Positions 37,646 through 51,371 of a stretch of 64,000 bases of DNA are shown piece after piece. The position numbers and the translations under genes are program-made. The stretch spans positions 992,001 to 1,056,000 of the forward strand of contig JAIXMP010000002.1 in NCBI GenBank assembly GCA_025677815.1, in the 5' to 3' direction. Every line of letters begins with the position of its first letter. Positions within the stretch are counted from its first letter, which is position 1. The notes beneath the pieces are model-generated. The model was given only the letters and a program-made list of their open reading frames with translations. It was not told where the DNA came from and made no database searches. The DNA is from Phascolomyces articulosus (lineage: Eukaryota; Mucoromycota; Mucoromycetes; Mucorales; Lichtheimiaceae).

Positions 37646-39184
37646 ATGAGTTTAGAAGCAGAAATTCCTGGATCATCAATAAAAGGTTTGAGCTCTATTT
37701 TCTTTTCTTCTTCTTCTTCTTCTTTTTTTTTTGAAAAGAGTATTAGTTTTATTAAGATTTTTGTTGAATGATCTATATTATTTATAGTATTTGGATCAAG
37801 TATTGATGCCATTGCAGGAATCGGAGAGGAGTTGAATATTGAAGCAAAAACGACTCAGGTACACAACTTTTTATTCATAATGGAAGAAGAAGAGGAAGAA
37901 GAGTTTGATTAACAAATAAAAAGCTCATTTTATGGACACTTAACATGTCCATGACAAGTCAAGCCATCATTCGTATTTCACCAGTATTTTTCGATCATTA
38001 TCGTGTGAAACGACCTGTTTTAAGCCGAGACGAACGCGGTCATGTAGTCAAGGGTGAGAGTTTACGAGCACGTGTACTTTTAAAGGTATATTGACTCTAT
38101 TAACAAAAAATAAATTAAATATTAATGGATCATAACACTTGCATATATTTTTATAGACATTAAGAACAGTGTTTCGTAAAAATCAAAACATATTGAGTTC
38201 GTTGGAAAAATGTCAATTTTCATGGAAAGATCCAGGTATTCCAGTTGAGGGGGAGATTGTGGATGTTGAACCACGATTTCACCTCAAATTGTTGTCACAA
38301 CAAGGTGAGTATGGATATATAAAAAAAGGGGGAGAGGGAGGGAAAATATGAAGTGAAGAAAAGGATCTTCATCTTTGAATCAGTATAAGCATGTGTGGAG
38401 AGAAGAGAAAGATAAGGAGATTGAATACAAACAGACAATCATTTACAACAACAAAATTTAGGTGTTTCAAAGAAACATTCATTACGATATGGTGATGCGG
38501 ATTCTGTGAAAGCATTTTATAAAAAAACGACACAACATAAATTCACTGTGGATCCAAATATATTCAATGATTATTTTAATTATTTCCATCCAAAGATAAC
38601 TGATGTTGCTATTGAATGTACTCCAGATGCTGTCAAAGTCAAATCTTATCGATGCGAATTATCTAATGGTAAAGATTTCTTCTCGTTCTGGTATAGATGA
38701 ATACTAAATATGTGCTTTTCACCCTCCTCTTGGATATAGAACCTGCAGGTTTAGATCGGACAATGCACACTGAATTTACCATCAACAGCTCTGATTTTGC
38801 AGCTTATTCAATACAACGTAATGTTCAAGTAGCATTTAATCTCAAGGAAATGAAGGTATGTATATTGGAAGAGAATATTAAAAAAAAATCATATAAACTA
38901 ACCCATTTTATAGACTGCAATGAACTATGCGGCAGAATTGGGTCTTTTGTTAACTGCAGCATTTGACGAACCTGGAAAGTATGTAATACGCATTTATTAT
39001 GATAAGAATGGATTGAAAACTGAGATTAATTTTATATAAATATAGGGCTATTGTATTTACTGTGGAACTTCCTGATATGATTATTGCTGATTTTGCTGTG
39101 ATTACTCATTTGGAAGATCCAGTACCAACGCAAATGACATCCAATACTGAAACCAGTATTGAAACTCGATCAGGATATCGTTAA
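37646..39184 (+). CDS. RAD9: Rad9-like checkpoint clamp subunit (9-1-1 complex)
   Basis: Rad9 joins Rad1 and Hus1 in a PCNA-like ring that loads at DNA damage and activates the checkpoint kinase. The start is the ATG at 37646; exon 1 ends at 37685, exon 2 is 37788-37858, exon 3 is 37924-38085 and exon 4 begins at 38157. The order MSLEAEIPGSSIKVFGSSID, AIAGIGEELNIEA, LILWTLNMSMTSQAIIRISP, VFFDHY matches the Rad9 N-terminus (kal.sLs.iGeel.le...L.LrtvNsSrSay..f.f...FF..Y). Later segments FRKNQNILSSLEKCQF, RFHLKLLSQQGVSKKHSLRY and the F.LKEMK...YAAELGLLLTAAFDEPGKAIVFTVE-type end also fit. The protein stops right after the clamp domain (DPVPTQM... SGYR), so the long phosphorylated C-terminal tail of other Rad9 proteins is absent or very short. 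Confidence 0.88.
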
Positions 39185-39393
39185 AATAACTCTTTCTTCA
39201 CCAAACACAATTTATATATATTATTCCTATCATCCTCACCCAAATGTATAAGTTTACTATTATGGTTATATTGTAAATAATTCCCCTAATTTTATATAAA
39301 TAGTATATTATAAATAAAAAACAACAATAATAATAACAGAGAGATTGTAACATATATTAAGGTATATGAAGGGTATAAAAATAAAGGGGCAAA

Positions 39394-40173
39394 CTAACTC
39401 TTCCAAACAGCCACACAAATAATAATAGCAAGAATCAACATAACACTAAATCCAATCGACATGATTCGATTCAACTTTTGCCATCGTTCAGCCATTTTTC
39501 CGCCACGTTGACGAGGTCTTCTTGGCCATATCGATCCAATCCACCATAAAGGAGGGAATATAAATCCAAAAATAAATAACAAGGCACCCAATGAATAGAT
39601 ACCATCTTCATCATGTTTTGCTGCAACCCACCACGGAGCAGGTAATCCATGACTTTCCGTGGCGTTGTAATCGTATCCTTGATACCAATCGGAACTATGT
39701 TTGACAGGTGATTTTGCATCTACTTGTTGCTGTAATTGTTGCTTTTTTTTAGTATCCAAATCTTTGGCTAATGCTGTCCAAAATGTAGTCAAATTTTCAT
39801 CATCAAAGTGTTTCGAGTCACGTAAAGTTGAATCAGAGTGTTTATTATGAACACTAGGACCTGGTTTTAATGAATTTTCTGAGAGTCTGTTATGCAATAC
39901 AGGACCATATTCTGTTTCAATATATCGATTAAATGATGAATCGGGATCGGATTCTTTAAATACGACAGCATTCGGTGGTAATGGTGAAATATGTGGCGAA
40001 TATTGCTGTTGTTTTTCCTCATCAGGTACTGTTGTTTCTGTACTCGGGCGAGGAGGTGGTGTAAAAGCAGCAGTATGTGTATCGTTTGAATAAGGTGTGG
40101 TGGATCGTTGTTGATTCATCAAGTTTTCAGTAATTTGATTTTGCCAATCCGTCGATTGTTGTTGTTGTGCCAT
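39394..40173 (-). CDS. Two-pass membrane protein, fungal hypothetical
   Basis: A single-exon 259-residue protein, stop at 39394. The first 150 residues are hydrophilic and Gln/Ser/Pro-rich, with PPPRPSTETTVPDEEKQQQ. The C-terminal third has two hydrophobic segments, YSLGALLFIFGFIFPPLWWI and MSIGFSVMLILAIIICVAVW, linked by a basic loop (WPRRPRQRGGK...ERWQKLNR). The WW and PPLWWIGS features suggest a membrane protein of fungal type, but I do not recognise the family. It converges with RAD9 (210 bp between stops). The function is unknown. Confidence 0.8.
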   Translation of the reverse strand: MAQQQQSTDWQNQITENLMNQQRSTTPYSNDTHTAAFTPPPRPSTETTVPDEEKQQQYSPHISPLPPNAVVFKESDPDSSFNRYIETEYGPVLHNRLSENSLKPGPSVHNKHSDSTLRDSKHFDDENLTTFWTALAKDLDTKKKQQLQQQVDAKSPVKHSSDWYQGYDYNATESHGLPAPWWVAAKHDEDGIYSLGALLFIFGFIFPPLWWIGSIWPRRPRQRGGKMAERWQKLNRIMSIGFSVMLILAIIICVAVWKS

Positions 40174-40762
40174 GGGGGGAAGGGTATATATAAAATATTA
40201 TATTAATAATAGTATAATAAAAAAAAATTAGAAAGGAACGTGCTTGTAGCAACAACAAAAAAAAGTCTGGGTCCTAGTCTCAATAGCCACCACTCATTTT
40301 ATTAGTTGATGTTTCACGAACTTGAAATGAACAAAATATATCATTCCAAGTCTTCTAACCTCCCCCAATATCACAGGCATGTCTATCTTGTTTTGACAAG
40401 AGGTTAATAGTCCTCTCACTCTGCATAAACTTCCATCTGCAGGGGGACCCAACCTTCTTTTTATATATATATTTTTAAACCTCGCATCATCTCCTTTGTA
40501 CAAATATTTAAATAAAAAAATTGTATATTTCAAACCATTCAATGATTCTTTTGATGTTCATAATATGTATATATAAGAAGAAAGCATGCATTTTTGATTG
40601 TATAAATGTTACTAATAATTTGTTACCATGTTGAGAAGGGTGTATTTTGTACGTTTGTATGTTTGTGTATGTATATATATGCGTTCGTAATAGTACTAAA
40701 TAGGATGATTGTTCATGTTGAATATATATAATATAAAGCTTTTAATCCAAAATGAAAGGTAT
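40174..40762. other. Intergenic region between the membrane protein and MZM1
   Basis: No gene. It contains T-rich runs and TA/TG-rich sequence near 40660-40680 and the presumed MZM1 3' end. Confidence 0.4.
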
Positions 40763-41589
40763 TTATTGACCACCACAACATCCTTGTTGAGCAGCTTTCT
40801 TTCTGTTTTTACGATGACTTCCTTTTGCGTTTTTAATGGTATCGTTATCACCCAACTCGGTATCCTTGGTGATACGGAGTTCTACAAAACAAGTAATTTT
40901 TATCAGTTTATAAATCCATCGTCACTCACCTCTATCAAAATCCAATCCAACCCATGTCCCATTTCATACTGTTGTTATTTTATTAATTCTTTACCATAAG
41001 TATTATCCTCTCTTGGAACACCTTGAACCACATTTTTTCGCAGTAATGAAGTTACTTGGTCTGCTAATTTCAATTTCTATATAACACAAGTAAAACATAT
41101 GATAAGTCACATTTATTTGTTATATTTTAAAAAAGAACCTTCTATTAGCTTCTTTTCGATGTACCTCTTCCAAAACGTCCACATTAGTTTCGTCCTTATT
41201 TTGCATGAATCGTGCATGTGTTTCTTTCTTAGCAGCTGTTTATTTGAAAAAAAAAAAAAAAAAGAATTAAGAATTAAGTTTTTGTCATTATAGGAACAGT
41301 TGAAAGCAATTTTGAAAACAGCTTTATATTTGTATATATATTTTCATACGAGTAAGAAGAAAAATTGAACGTGCCTTGAATTGCTCGCATATCCTCTAAT
41401 GATAACATGATAAAAAAAAAAAAACAAATGAATTCAAACAATTCTTTTTTTTCCAAGTAAAAAATATATCTGTATTTTTTTGGTTATTTGTTGTTTATTA
41501 CCTCCAAACACTTCGCGTTGTGTTCTTAAAAGAGTACGATAAGCAGCAATAGCAGCTTGTCGTGAAGGAGAAGAGGCAGCTGAAGACAT
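40763..41589 (-). CDS. MZM1: Mzm1/LYRM7-type LYR protein, complex III assembly factor
   Basis: A mitochondrial matrix chaperone that stabilises the Rieske protein before its insertion into cytochrome bc1. Minus-strand exons, starting with the ATG at 41587-41589, give MSSAASSPSRQAAIAAYRTL then LRTQREVFGGDMRAIQ, KDETNVDVLEE, LKLADQVTSLLRKNVVQGVP and DNTYELRITKDTELGDND, ending GCCGGQ. This matches LYRM7 (RT+..VF..D..A+..A....R..F..N+.E......E.L........LLR..V+QG....+...L.+...TELGDN). The canonical LYR tripeptide appears as AYR. There are about five exons with introns of 50-170 nt. The C-terminal Gly-Cys-Cys-Gly-Gly is unusual. The N-terminal 20 residues may target it to mitochondria. Confidence 0.85.
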
Positions 41590-41731
41590 TTGAAACGATC
41601 GATTCCAAATTATAAAAAAAGAGAGATAAAACCGTTCGAGTTTTTTTTAAAGGGACGAGAAACTGTTTTTGGATAAAGCCCTTATATAAAACATGGAAAT
41701 TTCATTCTCTAAACGTGACTTGCTAGGTCTA

Positions 41732-41760
41732 AACCTGCCGGCCCGAAGTGCCGGTAGGTT
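41732..41760. other. GC-rich hairpin near the MZM1 start
   Basis: AACCTGCCGGC at 41732-41742 and GCCGGTAGGTT at 41750-41760 form an 11-bp stem (10 pairs) with a 7-nt loop. It lies about 143 bp upstream of the MZM1 start codon in strongly AT-rich DNA. It could be a transcriptional element or a small relic; the function is unknown. Confidence 0.45.
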
Positions 41761-42016
41761 GTACAATGAGAACAATGTTAAACCTTCTCCACACTTCGAG
41801 AGTGAAAAGGAATTTTGGTAAATTTATCAATGACATAGATCTTTTTTGCTTTCGTCTAGATGTGTATAATTAAAATAACAGTATATAAGATCTTAAAAAA
41901 TGAATCTTACTCATATATTCCCTTTGTATGGGGAAAAAAGGTGTTGGCATTCTTATTAACTATCATAATAACATTTATTATTACGTATCTTATATAATAT
42001 ATAAAGTTTAGTAGAA

Positions 42017-42655
42017 TCAAAGAAACAGCCGTATAAAGTGTTTATTAAAAGATATGAGAAAATAATAATAATCATTATGTGATTTTATTTTCCTTGGATG
42101 TAAGTTTGTAAATGTAAGTATTTCATGAATTTGGGAAACATAATTATGAACGAACGTTACCTTTTGTGTTTTAAAGAAAAATATTTCTAAAATATGATTC
42201 ATATCTTTAAGCTTCAGAACTAGTAATTTAAATTTCTCGAAATCGTGGTGACAGTGGCTGTCCGTTTTTCTCGCTTTTCCTAGCAAGGCAAAAACTTTTG
42301 TCTATGTAGTTTTTGAAAGGAAGCTTATAAGACTGTAAAATGTACACATCGTAATTACGTTGTTGTTTAAATAACTGTTGAATGTCGCTGCTGTACTGAT
42401 GATGTCCATCACCTTCATTATTGCTGTTGTTTTCGACAGTATCATTGATATCAACTAAACTCGAATTATCATTAGTATCATGTCATTGCTAACATCAGCA
42501 TTAATAGAGCTATTAAATAGATAAGAAATATATGTTCTTTTATGAATAAAAGCTATGTAGCATATTATTTTGATGTTATTCTTTGCTATTGCCGCTGTTG
42601 TTAACTTCTTCATCAATTGTCTTTCTATAATTGAGTTAACAGGTACTGTTAACAT
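42017..42655 (-). pseudogene. Decayed protein-coding relic
   Basis: On the minus strand the two best frames alternate. One frame reads (42229-42475) DGHHQYSSDIQQLFKQQRNY, then VYILQSYKLPFKNYIDKSFC and LARKSEKNGQPLSPRFREI before a stop. Past that stop the same frame continues as ITSSEA, stop, RYESYF. Another frame reads MLGKARKTDSHCHHDFEKFK in the same strip. The coding-like composition with internal stops and shifts suggests a dead gene or the remnant of a repetitive element. The family is not recognised. Confidence is limited because I rely on composition. Confidence 0.35.
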
Positions 42656-43998
42656 TATAGCATCAAAAAGAGGAGAGTGATATATAGTTGCTATATACAG
42701 ATTCAGTGAGTTTGAACAGTATGATTCACCCCTGGTAAGAAAAAGATATCATGCTGAGACAAAAAAAAAAAAAAAAGATAACTCTCTAATTTTTTAAAAT
42801 AGGAGAACTGTTACATATAAAATAGATACATAGAATTAAAAAGAACTTGTCCATCATCGATTACGGCATATAGACATGGTCGGGTTTTCTATGCAGTACA
42901 TGACTTCTTATTTAATTTGTAATTGCATATTATTATAAAGACATATAAACAAAATGACTGCCTATAATAAGCCCCCGCTTATTGCAACTTGAAATATCCA
43001 TAAAGATTTCTACTTCTGGCGTTTTATTTTACACCATTTTACAGTACCGAAAGACCCTTTTTTTTTACTTTACACGATCAATGTAATAACCATCAAAATG
43101 ACTTGTCGCCACGCATAAAACACGTATGCTGGTACAGCACTCAACCAATTATTGAATAGCTGACAATGTTTTTTTCGTAAATGAAAAAAGTAAAAAATAC
43201 GAATAAGAAAAAATACAACTATACAAATAGTTGTTAATATTCAGATGGAAAAACCATGATCGACAAAATATATACCTTGTCCTGTTGCTGGTTGTGATTT
43301 TCACTACACACAACGAAATAGAAGGAGTACTGCGACGACTACAAACTAGGAAAGTGAAAATGGAGATAAATAGACTAAATAAATTCATATCAAACAAAGC
43401 TTAACGATATATATAATGAATAATATAATTGAGGGATGAAGGTCATTGTTATCCAAGCATTGGCATGCCCTAGATATATTGTTTTTGAGCTGGTATATGG
43501 TGGTATGGAATTGATATGATTAAAACAAGGTATGCGTATTATATAGGAGTATTAAAGCAAAAGGTTAAGGTATTGCAAAAGGTACCTTAATCATGTACTT
43601 GTTAGCCACTTAAAAGGTAGCAAAAGCACAACATCATGAGTATTACCTTCACTGAGATCGTGGCCATCTTTATCATTACACAAGGACAAACATGAATACA
43701 TCACTATATCGTAATTGGAAAATAGTATATATGAATCCTCTTCATTATGACCATCACCGCCATTATGGTGATTCTTCGCCTTTGTTCTCCTAACATATAA
43801 TTGCACGCATTGTTTTCTCCGCCCACCCGACACACACATCTACACATAATTAGAAATATCAAACTAATAGGTGATTTTTTCATGCATCAAATAAATGAAA
43901 TTATACAGGAACGAGTCTTTATGTTTTTAGAAAATGGAAGTTCTTTTTTTGTTTGCTATGCGTTTTGGAAAGAAAAAGAGGGAATGATTTTATATAAT
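42656..43998. other. Intergenic region
   Basis: AT-rich with A-runs near 42759-42775. Open frames at 43149-43397 and 43591-43839 (minus) have no recognisable motif. No gene is supported. Confidence 0.4.
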
Positions 43999-45893
<1,895 letters not shown>

Positions 45894-46314
45894 TTTGACG
45901 GGAGCAAAGCAAAGCGAAAAAAAAAACGCGCCCTGGGTTCCCCCAAAACCAAACAAATTGGAAATAGTCACAGACGAAATAGTGACGTTGTTGGGAAGCG
46001 GACTTTTTTTATAGGGCATTATTGTCAAGGTTACTAAAGATATGATATAATAGTATACATAACTCTTGCTTTATGAATAGTTTCGAATAAGGGTTTCATG
46101 GATGACTTTCTACTAGTTTTTATTTTAATCAAGGATTTATATAATCCATAAGAATAATTTATTCATATGGGTTGGTGCCTGGTTTTGAAGGTCCACTTCT
46201 TTTGTCACCACTGTCACAAGAATGATTGATTAATTAAGATTTTGTACGGGAGTTGGAGGATTTTATCTCTTTGTGTCCTTCCTTTTTCTTTTTTTTCTGT
46301 TATGCTTGTCTTGT
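45894..46314. promoter_or_regulatory. Divergent promoter between ATP2 and the F-box/LRR gene
   Basis: 421 bp between the two start codons. The ATP2-proximal 100 bp are GC-richer and purine-rich (GAGCAAAGCAAAGCG). No further element is defined. Confidence 0.45.
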
Positions 46315-48222
46315 ATGCTTCCACCTGAAATTATTACTTTGATAGCAAATCATCTCTCTTGCAACAATAAATTTGCATGTCTTTTTGTATGCAGAGAATG
46401 GTACCACGTATTTTTACCGACCTTGTATAAATCATTGTTATTGAAAAAACGCGAACGCAATGGACCTTATGACACGATTCAAAAGCGAAAGCTTGGTGAG
46501 GTTGTCCGGGAATTATCCCTTGACGACGGTATATTAATTGGGAATATACTTGAAAATTTGGGTAACATGTGCCCTTCTATTACAACATTACATTTCCGTT
46601 GGCATTGTTCACCAGAAGAAGAAAGTCACCACAATAACCTTCGCCGTCTGGTTCGTCGACGCATTAATCCAAATGATTACTCGTGTGTACCTATATTATC
46701 ATCAATTCGAGCATCTCAGCTCCAGCACTTGACTCTATGCTGCTTCAGAAACAATAACTATCGTATTGGCACGTCTACTATTGAAACACCTGATACTTAT
46801 GCCCTTTTCAATGAAATTCTACCTTTGATCCCTTGTCAACTCTCTACGTTAACGCTGAATGGCATTTTACACATGCTTCGTGCAGCTGATTTGGATAGGA
46901 TCCATGCTCATTGTGTACGATTATCAACTCTCAAATTGGTTGGGTGCAATTTACTTTTGGCAGGTGATAATAGCAGAGTGGGTGATGAAGCTCTTACATA
47001 TCCCACAATGAAAAGCATCTCACTTGCCTATCCTGCAGGATGGACCAAACTAATGGATTGGTTATCTAGTTTGTCTCGTCGATACCCAAATCTTTCTATG
47101 TTATCATTGCAAAACACAGCACCTGGCTCTGCTATTATGCGTAATATTGATATTGAACCATTACAACAATCGTTTTCAGATTTTGCCAATCAACATTACC
47201 AACATCTTGAACAAGTACGCCTTGTCTATTTGGATCTACCCACATTTGATATTTATCAATCTTTCTTGATGCCCCTATCCAACTTGCGTGACCTCACACT
47301 TCATGATCGCCGTTGTTTGGATTTAGGTCAATTAGTGGATACGTTCGAAAGGAATAAAAGTGTGGCACGGCTTGATACGCAACTTTGTCCAAAACCTTCC
47401 AGTGATCCTACCTTTTTACAGCGATTACGTTTACATCTACCATCTTTGAGAACTTTAAAAACACTCCATATCGATATGATGGACAAGAACATCAATTTAC
47501 GTAATTTATTGGACCACTGTAACAGTATAAAAAGTCTCACTATCACACGTGCCAAGATAGGATTCCCAAAGCTATACTCTCAGTGGACCACAACGACACT
47601 TGAGCAGTTACGCCTGAAGTGCTCTCATTTCTCAGCAGAAGGTATCCAGCGATTCCTTCCATGTTGTCCAAAGTTACGCATTTTTTATGCTCGAAACTGT
47701 CATATCCACCAAGGAATGCATATTAAAGTTCAGTTTGACTTTTCGTCCATTCATACTTTGGAATCTATCTGTTTGATGAATCTTACTTTTCGTGACCAAC
47801 AACGTGATGGGCAAGAATGTGGGCATCTTGCTACTGTTTTTACTTTATCTCCTTTTACCGCACATTGTAATATTGAAGATGATTCTCCTGTTCGCAAAAA
47901 AAGACGTTGCGATAAAACATTACTCTCATTATCATCACCTGTCGAAAATAGACAACGATGGTTCTACATTGGTCATTCTCTTGATACTTTTTGTACACAT
48001 TTTGACTCTGATCCTAACGAGTCACCATCACGTAACATAAGAAAGAGTCGAATACAGGAATTGGATCCGAAGAGCATGAAAGATGCTATAATTAATGGTT
48101 GGAACCCTTATACACTGCGAAAATATCCCATCCGTCCACCTACACCTCCAAGTTATATATCCATATTGTATTATTCCCACATAAAAGATCTTCTGCTGAA
48201 TGGTCATAAAATAGTATGTTAA
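46315..48222 (+). CDS. F-box/leucine-rich repeat protein (635 aa, intronless)
   Basis: The N-terminus MLPPEIITLIANHLSCNNKF then ACLFVCREWYHVFLPTLY is an F-box, which docks to Skp1 in SCF ubiquitin ligases. The remainder holds irregular leucine-rich repeats (for example LSTLTLNGILHML, LSTLKLVGCNLLL, LRDLTLHDRRCL, LKTLHIDMMDKN, IKSLTITRAKIG, LEQLRLKCSHFS, LRIFYARNCHI). A basic segment KKRRCDK lies near residue 530. I chose the ATG at 46315, which begins the F-box; an in-frame ATG lies 42 bases upstream with a hydrophobic prefix and is less likely. A single exon contrasts with intron-rich neighbours. Such F-box/LRR genes are numerous in Mucorales; the substrate is unknown. Confidence 0.88.
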   Translation: MLPPEIITLIANHLSCNNKFACLFVCREWYHVFLPTLYKSLLLKKRERNGPYDTIQKRKLGEVVRELSLDDGILIGNILENLGNMCPSITTLHFRWHCSPEEESHHNNLRRLVRRRINPNDYSCVPILSSIRASQLQHLTLCCFRNNNYRIGTSTIETPDTYALFNEILPLIPCQLSTLTLNGILHMLRAADLDRIHAHCVRLSTLKLVGCNLLLAGDNSRVGDEALTYPTMKSISLAYPAGWTKLMDWLSSLSRRYPNLSMLSLQNTAPGSAIMRNIDIEPLQQSFSDFANQHYQHLEQVRLVYLDLPTFDIYQSFLMPLSNLRDLTLHDRRCLDLGQLVDTFERNKSVARLDTQLCPKPSSDPTFLQRLRLHLPSLRTLKTLHIDMMDKNINLRNLLDHCNSIKSLTITRAKIGFPKLYSQWTTTTLEQLRLKCSHFSAEGIQRFLPCCPKLRIFYARNCHIHQGMHIKVQFDFSSIHTLESICLMNLTFRDQQRDGQECGHLATVFTLSPFTAHCNIEDDSPVRKKRRCDKTLLSLSSPVENRQRWFYIGHSLDTFCTHFDSDPNESPSRNIRKSRIQELDPKSMKDAIINGWNPYTLRKYPIRPPTPPSYISILYYSHIKDLLLNGHKIVC

Positions 48223-49096
48223 TTAAACAAAAGAAAAACACATTTGACAATAAAATAAATTGGAAAGAAAAAAAGTGTAATATCTTATTTAAAGATTCTC
48301 TCCAACAAAAAGAGTTCATATACATATTCAAACTTATTTGCTGAAATAAACAATAACACCAAACCGAAATCACCTTTTACCTAAATAGAAAACTATTCAT
48401 TAATACTGTTACCTTTTTTTTTCCTAAAAAACAATGTTGAGATCATTTTCCATCTGAATAAATTTGTCCGTCCCATTGTTGAGTTAATCTGAAATGAGTT
48501 GGCAGCTGTTTTGTGGATGTAGATGAAGCATTGACGAAATAGTGAGTTATTACTTTTATCATTGCAACTGTTGTGCTTTTGGTCTAAGAAATAGCTGCTA
48601 AGGAAAGAATGATTGCCGTTTCTATGTTCACTTTTTGATCTATGTTGAACATATAATCAATATAAACAGCTGATATAATCAATTGGTAGAAAGCTGAATA
48701 CACATTTGTGTAATGAAGGCGCAAGCTATTGAATTATTGTTTTTTTTTTTTTGCTGCTGGCGCAATTTGTGTGAAAGTGAGTGAGCTGATAGCTGAAATA
48801 GTTAAAAAAAAAGGCAAAAAAGATAGAGATAGAGATAGAGACAGAGACAGAGAAAACAGAGAGCTGAAAATTTGTATATGTTTGATTGATTGGAGACGAA
48901 ATAAGTTTTTTTTTGTTTTAAAATATTTTTTTGTGTAGTGATTTTGTGAATGTGTAAATTCGTTGGTAAATTTTGGTTGTGTAGGTTGTAATAACTTTCA
49001 TTTCGACAACAACTGGAACAAATCATTGTTGGCTGAATTGCCGATGCATGATGATGTTTGATGCTAGTAGTAACAGTGGTAGTGATAGGCTGATAA
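48223..49096. other. Convergent intergenic region with AGAGAC/AGAGAT repeats
   Basis: A tandem AGATAG/AGACAG microsatellite lies at 48821-48854. T runs occur at 48741-48753 and 48905-48932. The short frames are simple-sequence artefacts. No gene is seen. Confidence 0.5.
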
Positions 49097-50378
49097 CTAA
49101 TAAGGTGATCTAGGGCGAGGTGGGTAAGGGTCGTATCTTGGCGGGGGAGGGCGACGATCATAACGATCATAACGGTCATAGCCACGATCATAGCCACGAT
49201 CATAACCCCGGTCATAACCTCGGTCATAGCGGTCGCGTTCGTATCCACGATCATATCTTGGGGGATCATAACGATCCATATAAGAACGGTCATAATAACG
49301 ATCATATCTTGGATCATGGCCACCACGAGGTGGTCTAGCTTCATAACGTGGATCATAATATCGATAGTCAGAACGGGGTCCTCCACTACGGTCTATACAA
49401 ACCCGCCAACGAGAAACAGAGGCGCACAGGAGAACGACCATGAGCAAACACAGTTGTTATCTGATAGCATCTATATCACATAACGGATATATATATCCAT
49501 CTTCTTTTTTTCATTACACTAATTATATTGAAATACACTTACGTCCACCGCCACGTTTAGGAGGGCCATAATAACGACCTGGAGTTGGTGTTCGAGGTCT
49601 GGATCGTCTGGCCTATTTTGTTTTATATAATTTTTGTCAAAAGTTAATAAGTCTTGGTGTAAAACTTTCTCTTGTATTTATTCTTTATATGATCTTATGG
49701 TTCTTTTTTACCTTTTCAACAGTAACGATACGACCATCGAGCTCAGTACCATTGATGCCACTGATAGCTCTATCAGCATCTTCAGATGAAGCCATACGAA
49801 TAAAACCAAAACCACGCGATTCACGAGTATGAGGATCATACATTACTTCAGCCTTTTGGATCTATAGAAATATATGATAATATATACGTCATTGTAAATA
49901 AGATAGTTTTCTTATCCTACCCGTTTCTTTTTGTATTTTTATATAACACATTTATTCTTAATAATATTGTTTTCATTAATTTACCTTTCCATACTTGTTA
50001 AAAAGTTCTTCAAGATCAGCACTGTTTGTTCTGATTGTAAGACCAGTGATGAAAAGATTGTCACCAGGATTTTGTTCTTCAGGTTCAGGATTACGACTGA
50101 AAAAAAAATAATATATATATATATTAAGTCATGGGTAAATATAATTATCAAAATATATATACATACGAGGGTTCTCTAGATCTTGAACGACTGCGGTATC
50201 TACTCTCACTATGACGAGTGGGAGATCGCGACCGAGAGCGACTACGAGGGCTGCGTGCTCTTTCATCTGAGTAACGTTGTTCACCTGTTATTTAAATTAG
50301 TACTTGAAAAGATATTATAATTTATTCATCTTTATTGATTGAGTGATTTATCTTACCACTATTTTCCACTTCACTCAT
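49097..50378 (-). CDS. Tra2-like RRM protein with RS and RGYDR repeats
   Basis: An SR-type RNA-binding protein, probably a splicing regulator in the nucleus. Minus-strand exons from the ATG at 50376-50378 give an N-terminal RS segment (RSPRSRSRSRSPTRHSESRY) and a single RRM with RNP2 LFITGL, NTNSADLEELF-type helix and RNP1 SRGFGFIRM. The linker PRTPTPGRYYGPPKRGGGR follows, then a C-terminal repetitive tail. The tail is built of RYDRGYDRGYDR units encoded by a minisatellite-like DNA stretch at about 49150-49290, and ends RSPY. RRM plus flanking RS/RGG-like arms matches transformer-2 proteins. The stop is at 49097-49099. An alternative assignment is another SR-like protein of the same class. 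Confidence 0.87.
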
Positions 50379-51319
50379 TTTGCGTATACTAAAAAAGAAA
50401 AGTTGTTGGGTTGGTTGAATATTTTTTTTTTCAGCTGTTTCTCTTTTTCAGTCATTCAAGGTCCGGTTTATTATTGCAATTTCTTCATATGTTAACTCCT
50501 TTTATTTCTCTTTCTCTCCTTTGGTTGATAAGGCTCCTGAAGAACGTAAAGATGTTTACTTTGTTCATCAATAAAACTATTAAATGACATATATATATAT
50601 GATAATATTGATAGATGTGTTTATTCTATTTATATGTTGGATAACAGAAAGTTGTTGTTTTTCATTTAAAAAGTGTGTATTTCATCAATAGTTGCCATTA
50701 TACAATACACTTCAAAAAAAAAAAAAAAAAAAAGATAAAAGGAGATACGTGCATCCCTGTTTTGATTATTACTAATATTAATAGTATCATTATGCTGCAA
50801 GTAATTCATACTCTTTACAGTCCATCATCAAATCCTTGTTGTTTATATCAAATTACTTGTTGCTTAGTAACGAAGGACACGCTCGCATAACATAACATAT
50901 AGCTATATATGCTCTATGTCACTATAAGTAAAGCCGAAAGTTCCAATGACTCCTGTAGGTAAATTACATACATATATTTCCTTAATCGTACACATGCCAG
51001 GTGTCGGCGTTATTTTTCTATCGATTTTTTTGTTGAAACTATCATATTCTCTGATATATGATGCCACCATTCATGGGAGAATTAAAAAGTTTACCAAGAT
51101 TTGATACTGATTAAAAAGTAGGGGAATATATGGTATTAAATAATATTTGAATAGGTACAAAAGTGATTATTGCTTTGTTTCGGGAAATAGGGACATAATC
51201 AATTTATTTAGTCCTTTTTCTTTTTCAATCCTAAACTTAAAACTTTGATCTATTATTTGCTGTTTGACGATCCAAGATGTATCACAATCTTCCAATATAT
51301 ACTCATAATCCTATATAAG

Positions 51320-51371
<52 letters not shown>

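Noticed and set aside
51320..51367. CT/CA run as a regulatory element
   Set aside because: It is an ordinary compound microsatellite far from both start codons.
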